Positions 1-5,420 of a stretch of DNA of 5,537 nt are shown here, piece after piece. The stretch is taken from contig JANXVK010000233.1 of the NCBI GenBank assembly GCA_025351675.1, positions 1-5,537 on the forward strand. Direction: 5' to 3'. The notes under the pieces were generated by a model. It made no database searches and was not told the DNA's origin. It saw only the letters and a list, made by a program, of their open reading frames with translations. Position 1 is the stretch's first letter. Every line of letters starts with the position of its first letter. Origin of the DNA: Rhizobacter sp. (lineage in GTDB: Bacteria; Pseudomonadota; Gammaproteobacteria; Burkholderiales; Burkholderiaceae_C). A program made the translations under genes and the position numbers.

Positions 1-710
1 ATCCCAACAAGGCGCCTTACAACACACTGATCCTGATGAACGACCAGGGTGAGATCGTTCAGAAGTACCGCAAGATCATGCCGTGGGTGCCGATCGAAGG
101 CTGGTATCCGGGTGACTGCACCTACGTGTCCGAAGGACCGAAGGGGCTGAAGGTCAGCCTGATCATCTGCGACGACGGCAACTACCCCGAGATCTGGCGC
201 GACTGCGCGATGCGCGGGGCCGAGTTGATCGTGCGCTGCCAAGGCTACATGTACCCGGCCAAGGATCAGCAGGTGCTGGTCGCGAAGGCCATGGCGTTCA
301 TGAACAATTGCTATGTCGCTGTTGCGAACGCCACTGGCTTCGACGGCGTGTACTCGTACTTCGGCCACTCGGCGTTGATCGGCTTCGACGGTCGCACGCT
401 CGGCGAATGCGGCGAAGAAGACATGGGAATCCAGTACGGCGAGTTCTCCAAGAGCCTGATCCGCGATGCCCGCAAGAACATGCAGTCGCAGAACCATCTG
501 TTCAAACTGGTGCATCGCGGCTACACCGGCATCATCAACTCGGGCGAAGGCGACAAGGGCGTAGCCGCCTGCCCGTTCAACTTCTACACGCAGTGGGTCA
601 ACGACCCCGAGGGCACGCGCGAGATGGTCGAGTCGTTCACGCGCACGACGGTGGGAACGCCAGAGTGTCCGATCGAGGGCATTCCGCACGAAGCCAAGGT
701 ACATCGCTAG
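1..710 (+). CDS. amiE: Aliphatic amidase (acylamide amidohydrolase, EC 3.5.1.4), 5'-truncated by the window edge
   Basis: AmiE hydrolyses short aliphatic amides such as acetamide and propionamide to the carboxylic acid and ammonia in the cytoplasm; it is a nitrilase-superfamily enzyme with a Glu-Lys-Cys triad. The reading frame is open from base 3 and ends at TAG 708-710; bases 1-2 finish a codon (xAT). The first visible residues (PNKAPYNTL) correspond to about residue 111 of the 346-residue P. aeruginosa enzyme as I remember it, so about 110 residues, including the first catalytic Glu (E59), lie upstream. Catalytic Lys is seen in QKYRKIMPW (family K134, codon 72-74), the auxiliary Glu in PIEGWYP (E142), and the nucleophile Cys in [13 protein letters not shown] (C166, codon 168-170). 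The spacing of these residues matches the family exactly, and the inferred length is about 345 residues. [12 protein letters not shown] and [16 protein letters not shown] are further AmiE signatures that set it apart from formamidase. It is the first visible gene of an ami operon; its antitermination leader would be upstream of the window. Confidence 0.96.
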   Translation, partial: PNKAPYNTLILMNDQGEIVQKYRKIMPWVPIEGWYPGDCTYVSEGPKGLKVSLIICDDGNYPEIWRDCAMRGAELIVRCQGYMYPAKDQQVLVAKAMAFMNNCYVAVANATGFDGVYSYFGHSALIGFDGRTLGECGEEDMGIQYGEFSKSLIRDARKNMQSQNHLFKLVHRGYTGIINSGEGDKGVAACPFNFYTQWVNDPEGTREMVESFTRTTVGTPECPIEGIPHEAKVHR

Positions 711-715
711 AGATT

Positions 716-746
716 TGGGCGCACGCGCCACTCGTGGCCGTGCCCA
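716..746 (+). terminator. Bulged hairpin after amiE, possible partial terminator or mRNA-end stabiliser
   Basis: The hairpin starts 5 nt after the amiE stop. TGGG 716-719 pairs with CCCA 743-746, CACG 722-725 with CGTG 739-742, and GCCA 727-730 with TGGC 735-738 around the tetraloop CTCG 731-734. Bulges are CG 720-721 and C 726. This gives 12 base pairs. The tail GTTTCGATTT (747-756) is T-rich but interrupted, so this is a weak intrinsic terminator at best. Such an element would let amiE be expressed well above the downstream ATPase and regulatory genes. Pairing is seen directly; the function is inferred. Confidence 0.4.
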
Positions 747-881
747 GTTTCGATTTGTGAATCTACCCAGGCGGTGGCAGTCCGGTGAACGCAAAGCCGA
801 GCGATAGCAAGTGAATGAACTCTGTTGACCCAAGTCCCTCGGGACGCGGGCACCACTCCGCCTGACAAAAGAAATCACGCG

Positions 882-1703
882 ATGAAACCACCGGCCTCGT
901 CAGACCCACTTTCTGCCTATCGCCTCGCCGCCGAACCATACTACCGGCCGACCGGCGGCGAAATTGCCCTGTACGAGCACGCTTATGCACACCGCATGCC
1001 GTTGATCCTGAAGGGGCCGACGGGCTGCGGCAAGACGCGCTTCGTCGAAGCAATGGCGTGGCGGCTTGGCCGGCCGCTGGTCACGCTGGCCTGCAACGAG
1101 GACATGACGGCCTCCGATCTGGTTGGCCGTTACTTGCTGGATGCCAACGGCACGGCTTGGCACGACGGCCCGCTGACGCTGGCGGTGCGCCACGGCGGCA
1201 TCTGTTATCTCGACGAAGTGGTCGAAGCGCGGCAGGACACGACAGTGGTCATTCACCCGCTGACCGACGCGCGCCGCATTTTGCCGCTCGACAAGAAGGG
1301 CGAGATCGTCCACGCGCACCCCGACTTCCAGCTCGTCGTCTCGTACAACCCCGGCTATCAGAGCAGTGCGAAGGACATGAAACCGTCGACGCGGCAGCGC
1401 TTCGCCGCGCTGGAGTTCGACTACCCTCAGGCCGTCGTCGAAGCCGAGATCGTCGCGCACGAAGCGCAGATCGAGACCGCACTGGCGCAAACGCTGGTCG
1501 GCATCGCGCAGCGTTCGCGTGCGCTGAAGCACCACGGCTTGGACGAGGGCATCTCGACACGCATGCTGATCTACGCCGGCGTGCTGATTCGCGACGGCGT
1601 GGCGCCCCGCGACAGCTGTGACATGACGATGACGCGCGCGCTGACCGACGACCCTGACATGGCCGCGGCGCTGCGCGGCTTCGTCGATGCTGCGTTTGCA
1701 TGA
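882..1703 (+). CDS. MoxR-type AAA+ ATPase, CbbQ/NirQ/NorQ family
   Basis: A 273-residue AAA+ ATPase. CbbQ partners CbbO as a Rubisco activase, and NorQ/NirQ are needed for active nitric oxide reductase; members act as hexameric remodelling motors with a VWA partner. Seen from the ATG at 882: Walker A GPTGCGKT at residues 45-52, the family-specific stretch NEDMTASDLVGRYLL at about 72-86, Walker B ICYLDE at 107-112, sensor-1 Asn in SYNPGYQ (N156), the arginine-finger region STRQRF at 169-174, and GISTRML near 223-229. The length fits the family (about 260-275). An in-frame TTG at 825 would add 19 residues that look unlike the family; ATG 882 places YRLAAEPYY at the usual N-terminus and has only a weak A-rich upstream site (AAAAGAAA, 867-874). 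Its stop overlaps the next start as ATGA (1700-1703), so translation is probably coupled. It sits where P. aeruginosa has amiB, but AmiB belongs to a different, Clp-like ATPase group. The substrate is unknown; the context suggests amidase AmiE. Confidence 0.93.
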   Translation: MKPPASSDPLSAYRLAAEPYYRPTGGEIALYEHAYAHRMPLILKGPTGCGKTRFVEAMAWRLGRPLVTLACNEDMTASDLVGRYLLDANGTAWHDGPLTLAVRHGGICYLDEVVEARQDTTVVIHPLTDARRILPLDKKGEIVHAHPDFQLVVSYNPGYQSSAKDMKPSTRQRFAALEFDYPQAVVEAEIVAHEAQIETALAQTLVGIAQRSRALKHHGLDEGISTRMLIYAGVLIRDGVAPRDSCDMTMTRALTDDPDMAAALRGFVDAAFA

Positions 1704-3346
1704 ACCCACCCGCTGCGACAGGCGCACCGCCCTGGATCGCCCTGCTGCTGTCGGGCTTCGCCGGGCGCGGCCTGCGGGTTCAATCGTTGTCGGCGGGCGC
1801 GCACGCGCCGCGGCCTGTTCTGACGGATGCCCATCTGCTGCTGCCTGCGGCGATGTTGGGCAACGACGCACCGCAAGGTGCCCGGGCCGCGGTGGCGCAT
1901 GCCGCGGCGCACTTGCGGTACTCCACACCTCATCAAGCGACCGTGGGCTTGCGACCGATGACAGTGGCCATCGTCTCCGCGCTCGAGGATGTGCGCGTCG
2001 AGCGGCTCGCGATGGCCGAGATGCCCGGTCTGCGTCGATGGTGGGGGCCATTCCATGCCGGCTCGCTCGCGGATGGTGACCTGAGTTTCGGCGCGTTCGT
2101 CGCGCGGCTCGGCCGTGTGCTGTTCGATCCGCAGCAGCGCGAGGGCAACCACTGGGAAGAAAAGGGCCGCGAGTTGTTCGAGCGGCAAGCTGCCATCGAC
2201 CTGCTCGATCGGGACGCCTTTCGTCGCATCGGCTCGGTGCTCGCGAATGACCTCGGCCAGATTCGCGTCCGCTTCGAGCCGCAGCAATACCGTGTCGAGC
2301 CGGCGTACCGCGACGACAACTCCTATCTGTGGACACACGCGGAGCGCCCCGACCTGCCCCCCCCCGATGAGCAGGCGCTGGATGCGATGCCGCAACTCGC
2401 CGCGCCGAAATTGCGCGAGGCACAAGCCAACGCTGATGGCGCGCCGCAACCCGAGGAAGTCGAGCTGGGGCGCTACCTCGTGCCCGAATGGGACTATCGC
2501 ATCGAGCGCCATCGCCGTGACTGGTGCACCGTGGTCGAGACCGTGCCCTTCGCGCCACCGCGTGCCACGACGAGCGCGGTAGCGCTGCCGCCCCAGTTGC
2601 CGCGGGCGACGTCGGCGCGACTTAACCGTGCGCGTCGGCTGCGACGCCAGTTCGAAGGTGACGAGATCGATCTCGACGCGTCCATCGAGGTCATGGTGGA
2701 TCGCCGCCTCGGTCTGGCACCCGATGCGCGCTTCTTCAAGCGGCCGGGTCGTGAAGCGCCGCACACCAGCCTGCTGGTGTTGCTCGACCTCTCGGAATCC
2801 GTCAACGATCCTGTGGCGGGTAGCGGCCTCCCGGTACTCGAGCTCGAACAGGAGGCCGCCCTGCGCCTCGCGCAGACCGTGCGCGGCCCGTCCGCGCGGG
2901 TGGCGGTTCATGGCTTCAACTCGAACACGCGGGAGCACGTCGGTTACCAGCGCCTGCTCGATTTCGGTGACCCCTTCGACGCCCGCGCAGTGGGACGTGT
3001 GAGTGCGGCGCGCGCCCATTACTCGACTCGCATCGGCGCGGCGCTTCAACATGCTTGCGACTTGCTGGTCGACGAACCCACGACCCAGCGAACCGTGCTC
3101 GTCGTTACCGACGGCGCTCCTTCCGACATCGATGTCTTCGATCCTCGCTACCTCGTCGAGGACGCCCGCGCGGCGGTGCAGGAGGTGAGGCGTCGCGGCG
3201 TGCAGGTTCACTGCCTGACACTGGACCCGGCTGGCGAGCGCGATGCCCGGCGCATTTTTGGCTGGCGGAGCTTCCGCATCGTCACCAACCCGGCCGCGCT
3301 CGCAGCCCACCTGCGGCACGTGCAGGCCCGCGTGACGCTGGCATGA
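1700..3346 (+). CDS. CbbO/NorD-type protein with C-terminal von Willebrand factor A domain
   Basis: A 548-residue partner of the preceding AAA+ ATPase. In CbbQ-CbbO the VWA protein is the adaptor that binds the ATPase ring and recognises the target enzyme through a metal-ion-dependent adhesion site (MIDAS). Residues 1 to about 350 form the family's N-terminal region, including the conserved ALEDVRVERL (94-103) and GLRRW (110-114), and a Pro/Ala/Arg-rich linker near 215-310. The VWA domain spans about 355-545: DLSES at 363-367 is the DxSxS motif, with Thr in YSTRIGAAL (T443) and Asp in TDGAPSD (D471), so the MIDAS is complete. No signal peptide is evident and the protein is probably cytosolic. 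It is shorter than CbbO (about 750-800) and somewhat shorter than NorD (about 600-640), so it may be a distinct subgroup. The start overlaps the ATPase stop by four bases. A run of nine C (2357-2365) encodes three prolines in the linker. The target is not determined from sequence; the operon context suggests AmiE. Confidence 0.9.
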   Translation: MNPPAATGAPPWIALLLSGFAGRGLRVQSLSAGAHAPRPVLTDAHLLLPAAMLGNDAPQGARAAVAHAAAHLRYSTPHQATVGLRPMTVAIVSALEDVRVERLAMAEMPGLRRWWGPFHAGSLADGDLSFGAFVARLGRVLFDPQQREGNHWEEKGRELFERQAAIDLLDRDAFRRIGSVLANDLGQIRVRFEPQQYRVEPAYRDDNSYLWTHAERPDLPPPDEQALDAMPQLAAPKLREAQANADGAPQPEEVELGRYLVPEWDYRIERHRRDWCTVVETVPFAPPRATTSAVALPPQLPRATSARLNRARRLRRQFEGDEIDLDASIEVMVDRRLGLAPDARFFKRPGREAPHTSLLVLLDLSESVNDPVAGSGLPVLELEQEAALRLAQTVRGPSARVAVHGFNSNTREHVGYQRLLDFGDPFDARAVGRVSAARAHYSTRIGAALQHACDLLVDEPTTQRTVLVVTDGAPSDIDVFDPRYLVEDARAAVQEVRRRGVQVHCLTLDPAGERDARRIFGWRSFRIVTNPAALAAHLRHVQARVTLA

Positions 3347-3364
3347 GTGACTCGTCAAGACTCA

Positions 3365-3402
3365 CCGGCGACAATGTTGCATCGGCAGCGATGGCTCGCC
3401 GG
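3365..3402 (+). repeat. Nested inverted repeat in the spacer before amiC
   Basis: CCGGCGA (3365-3371) is perfectly complementary to TCGCCGG (3396-3402), and inside this a second perfect pair, CATCG (3380-3384) and CGATG (3389-3393), closes a 4-base loop. The structure ends 10 bases before the amiC ribosome binding site. There is no T-run after it, so it does not look like a terminator. It may influence message stability or translation of amiC; that role is inferred. Confidence 0.3.
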
Positions 3403-3412
3403 CGTTGACATC

Positions 3413-3418
3413 AAGGAG
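3413..3418 (+). promoter_or_regulatory. Ribosome binding site of amiC
   Basis: AAGGAG lies 8 bases before the GTG at 3427 and decides the start in a region with no in-frame ATG near the conserved N-terminus. It is the strongest Shine-Dalgarno sequence in the window, consistent with amiC being translated independently of the upstream VWA gene, which ends 80 bases earlier. Confidence 0.75.
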
Positions 3419-3426
3419 TAGACGAC

Positions 3427-4593
3427 GTGGTGCGCACAAGTGAACGAGACAAGGGCCCCATCCGCGTCGGCGCGCTGTTTTCCGAAACAGGCGTGACCTC
3501 GACGATCGGCCACTCGCAATTGCAGGGCACACTGCTGGCAATCGACGAGATCAACGCCGCGGGCGGCGTCGGAGGCCGCGAGATCGTGCCGGTGATCTGC
3601 GACGCACAATCTTCCCCGGCACGCTATGCGTTGCTGGCCGAGCACCTGATCACGAAGGAAAAGGTCAACGTGATTTTCGGCTGCTACATGTCGAGTTCAC
3701 GCAAAGCCGTGCTGCCGGTCATTGAGAAGTGGAACAAGTTGCTGTTCTACCCGACGCTGTACGAAGGCTTTGAGTTCTCGAACAACATCATCTACACCGG
3801 CGCCGCGCCCAACCAGAACAGCGTGCAGCTTGCCGAGTTCATGACCGCAAACTTTGGCGGGCGCGTCTATCTGATCGGTTCGGACTACATCTACCCGTAC
3901 GAATCGAACCGCATCATGGCCGACCTGGTCTCGCAGCGGCCCGACAGCAAGAAGCTCGCAGAGCGATACCTGGCGCTTGACGCTGGCATGGCCGACTTTG
4001 CCGCGATCATGCAGGACATCCGCTTGCAGCGGCCCGACTTCATCTTCTCCACCGTCGTCGGCGATTCGACCGCCAGCCTGTACCGCGCCTATGCAGAGGC
4101 CGGCTTCGACCCGAAGACGATGCCGATCGCCAGCCTCACGACCTCAGAGGCCGAGATCTCGCAAATGGGATGGGACGTGGCTGCCGGTCACTACACCTCG
4201 GCACCCTATTTCCAGTCCATCGATTCCGAAAGCAACCGGGGCTGCCTCGCACGGCTCCGTCGGCGCTTCGGCAGCGAGTGCGTGCCGAATTTGTGCTGGG
4301 AATCCGCCTACTTCCAGATGCACATGTTCGCGAACGCGATGCGGGAATCCGGCAGCGACGAGATCGCGCAGATCATGCCTCACCTGCTGGGCAGCGAGTT
4401 CGAAGCGCCGCAGGGGCGCGTGCGCATCGATCCGTCGAACCACCACACCTGCCTGTACCCGCGCATTGGCCGGGCAGAAGCCACCGGCCAGTTCACGATC
4501 GTGCGCGAGGCGCGGCGACCGGTGTACCCAGACCCCTATTTGGTCACCCATTCGCTGGGCGACTGGACCGCCAAGCTTCACGAGCAGTCATGA
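3427..4593 (+). CDS. amiC: Amide-sensing negative regulator AmiC (periplasmic-binding-protein fold, cytoplasmic)
   Basis: AmiC binds short amides and controls the antiterminator AmiR: without amide it holds AmiR inactive, and on amide binding it releases it. At 388 residues it matches the family (385 in P. aeruginosa). It has a type-1 periplasmic-binding-protein fold but no signal peptide, as expected for the cytosolic sensor and unlike the related transporter protein UrtA. Signature stretches are VGALFSETGVT (14-24), GCYMSSSRKAV (85-95), YEGFEFS (112-118), APNQNS (127-132), GSDYIYPYESN (151-161), FSTVVGDSTASLYRAY (207-222) and ASLTTSEAEI (235-244). Aligned from memory to P. aeruginosa AmiC, pocket residues S85, Y104, T106 and Y150 are kept (S89, Y108, T110, Y154 here), while C103 and P107 become F107 and L111. 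The GTG start at 3427 follows AAGGAG; the next codon is also GTG (3430) and could be used. amiR follows after 16 bases, so the sensor and its effector are co-expressed. Confidence 0.95.
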   Translation: MVRTSERDKGPIRVGALFSETGVTSTIGHSQLQGTLLAIDEINAAGGVGGREIVPVICDAQSSPARYALLAEHLITKEKVNVIFGCYMSSSRKAVLPVIEKWNKLLFYPTLYEGFEFSNNIIYTGAAPNQNSVQLAEFMTANFGGRVYLIGSDYIYPYESNRIMADLVSQRPDSKKLAERYLALDAGMADFAAIMQDIRLQRPDFIFSTVVGDSTASLYRAYAEAGFDPKTMPIASLTTSEAEISQMGWDVAAGHYTSAPYFQSIDSESNRGCLARLRRRFGSECVPNLCWESAYFQMHMFANAMRESGSDEIAQIMPHLLGSEFEAPQGRVRIDPSNHHTCLYPRIGRAEATGQFTIVREARRPVYPDPYLVTHSLGDWTAKLHEQS

Positions 4594-4609
4594 GTCGCGA
4601 AAGAACGCA

Positions 4610-5236
4610 GTGAACGCGCCAATCCGAAATCGCGCCGCCCGAGTAACTCCTGCGCAACTCAAAGAGTTGCGCATGCTGCGCGTCGCGGTGCTGCACCCCG
4701 ACGATGCCGACGGACGCCAGCTGACGCAGCAGCTGCAGCGCATTGGCTGTCAGGTGCAGGCCTTCTGGCCACCGGTTCCGACGCTTCCGGATGGCATCGA
4801 CGTGGTGTTCTTCGCGGTACAGCCTGAAATTTCGCAGCTCGACTTCGACTGGATAAATGCCGAGAACCCGCCGACCTGCATTGCAGTGGTGACCTACGAG
4901 AACCCGACGATCATCGACACCGTGCTTCGCTTGGGTGCGAAAGCCGTACTGCCGGCGCCCGTTCGATCGTTCGGTCTGCTCTCAGCGCTCGTGATCGCGC
5001 GCACGGTGAGCGGTGAAATCCAGGGCCAAGCTCGACGCATACGCAAGCTGGAAGCCAAGCTGAACGGTGCGCGGTTCATCGCCGAGGCAAAGAGCATCCT
5101 GATGCGCACACGCAATGTGAGTGAGTTACAGGCCTATGACTTGATCCGCGATCAGGCGATGAGCAAACGCGTCACCACAGAAGATATCGCTGCGGCAATC
5201 GTCAACGCGAACGAGATTCTCTCGATGGGTGCGTGA
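4610..5236 (+). CDS. amiR: AmiR, ANTAR-domain RNA-binding transcription antiterminator
   Basis: AmiR binds the leader RNA of amiE and prevents premature termination; its activity is gated by AmiC. From the GTG at 4610 the protein is 208 residues (P. aeruginosa AmiR: 196). Residues about 22-130 form a pseudo-receiver domain: LRVAVLHP is strand 1, QLQRIGCQVQAFWPP follows, and strand 3 (DVVFFAV, 64-70) lacks the phosphorylatable Asp of true response regulators, as known for AmiR. About 132-154 is a charged helix that should form the dimer coiled coil (RRIRKLEAKL). About 155-204 is the ANTAR three-helix RNA-binding domain, with IAEAKSILM, EAYDLIRDQAM-like spacing (ELQAYDLIRDQAM) and VTTEDIAAAIVNA. 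The start is uncertain: GTG 4610 has only a weak GAAAGAA upstream, while ATG 4673 has AAAGAG six bases before it but would remove residues of the conserved LxxLRxL lead into strand 1. The upstream start is preferred. No amiS follows. Confidence 0.93.
   Translation: MNAPIRNRAARVTPAQLKELRMLRVAVLHPDDADGRQLTQQLQRIGCQVQAFWPPVPTLPDGIDVVFFAVQPEISQLDFDWINAENPPTCIAVVTYENPTIIDTVLRLGAKAVLPAPVRSFGLLSALVIARTVSGEIQGQARRIRKLEAKLNGARFIAEAKSILMRTRNVSELQAYDLIRDQAMSKRVTTEDIAAAIVNANEILSMGA
4651..4673 (+). repeat. Perfect 10-bp inverted repeat with 3-base loop inside the start of amiR
   Basis: TGCGCAACTC (4651-4660) and GAGTTGCGCA (4664-4673) are exact reverse complements around the loop AAA (4661-4663). The hairpin covers codons about 14-22 of amiR if GTG 4610 is the start, and ends on the A of the alternative ATG at 4673. 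Its loop and 3' arm contain AAAGAG (4661-4666), which resembles a ribosome binding site for that ATG. No T-run follows, so it is not an intrinsic terminator. A role in translation control is inferred. Confidence 0.5.
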
Positions 5237-5243
5237 TCGAGAG
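5219..5243 (+). terminator. First of three adjacent hairpins at the amiR 3' end
   Basis: CTCTCGAT (5219-5226) pairs perfectly with ATCGAGAG (5236-5243) around a 9-base loop. The amiR stop codon TGA (5234-5236) lies at the edge of the loop, so the left arm is coding. There is no T-run. It is probably part of a compound 3'-end structure with the two hairpins that follow. Confidence 0.35.
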
Positions 5244-5270
5244 CTGATCGCTCGGCTGATTGCGATCAGC
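5243..5270 (+). terminator. Second hairpin after amiR, with a competing fold
   Basis: GCTGATCGC (5243-5251) pairs perfectly with GCGATCAGC (5262-5270) around a 10-base loop. The loop contains a near-copy of the left arm, GCTGATTGC (5255-5263), whose GCTGAT (5255-5260) can instead pair with ATCAGC (5265-5270) around TGCG. Two mutually exclusive stems are therefore possible. No T-run follows directly. Confidence 0.4.
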
Positions 5271-5273
5271 AGA

Positions 5274-5295
5274 AGATCGGCCGCTCGGCCGATTT
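5274..5295 (+). terminator. Third hairpin after amiR, best terminator candidate between convergent genes
   Basis: ATCGGCC (5276-5282) pairs with GGCCGAT (5287-5293) around GCTC, and A5274 and G5275 extend the stem by pairing with T5295 and T5294 (one G-U). The stem is GC-rich and ends in TTT on the + strand. The T-run is short, so termination may be weak or Rho-assisted. It lies between amiR and the convergent amiF and could serve either strand. Confidence 0.45.
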
Positions 5296-5420
5296 GAAGA
5301 GTCGATGCCAGAGACCGGCCTGTCGGGATGGGCTGGTGTCGGCAGAGACGGGAGCGTCCGAGTTTCTGGTGTCGAGGCGCTCGCGATCTGACCCGCGACG
5401 TCATTTCCGGTTGGCGTTGG
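5296..5420. other. Convergent intergenic spacer without a recognisable gene
   Basis: Between the third hairpin and the end of the formamidase frame I see no tRNA, repeat array, promoter or convincing coding sequence. A 28-codon + strand frame from ATG 5305 exists but has no ribosome binding site and no recognisable content. Confidence 0.5.

Noticed and set aside
834..845. Short inverted repeat GTCCC/GGGAC
   Set aside because: Only 5 bp with a 2-base loop; expected by chance at this base composition.
825..881. In-frame TTG extension of the ATPase and a TTGACC -35-like box at 825-830
   Set aside because: The added 19 residues do not look like the family N-terminus, and no -10-like sequence sits about 17 bases downstream of TTGACC, so neither an earlier start nor a promoter is supported.
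882..3346. Assignment of the pair as true Rubisco activase or nitric oxide reductase accessory genes
   Set aside because: No cbbL/cbbM, norB/norC or nirS gene is in the window; only the family, not the client, can be named, so no cbb or nor symbol was given.
900..3358. Very long open frames on the minus strand (552 and 595 codons) opposite the ATPase and VWA genes
   Set aside because: Their translations are Arg/Ala-rich with no recognisable domain, and the + strand carries well-conserved families; they are the usual antisense shadows in GC-rich DNA.
3427..4593. Reading the sensor gene as UrtA, the urea ABC transporter binding protein
   Set aside because: There is no signal peptide or lipobox at the N-terminus, the length and signature stretches fit AmiC, and amiR follows directly.
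5219..5295. ANTAR target RNA (tandem hairpins with hexanucleotide loops carrying A at position 1 and G at position 4)
   Set aside because: None of the hairpin loops after amiR, nor those at 716-746 or 4651-4673, can be folded into a hexaloop with A1 and G4. The expected target upstream of amiE is outside the window.
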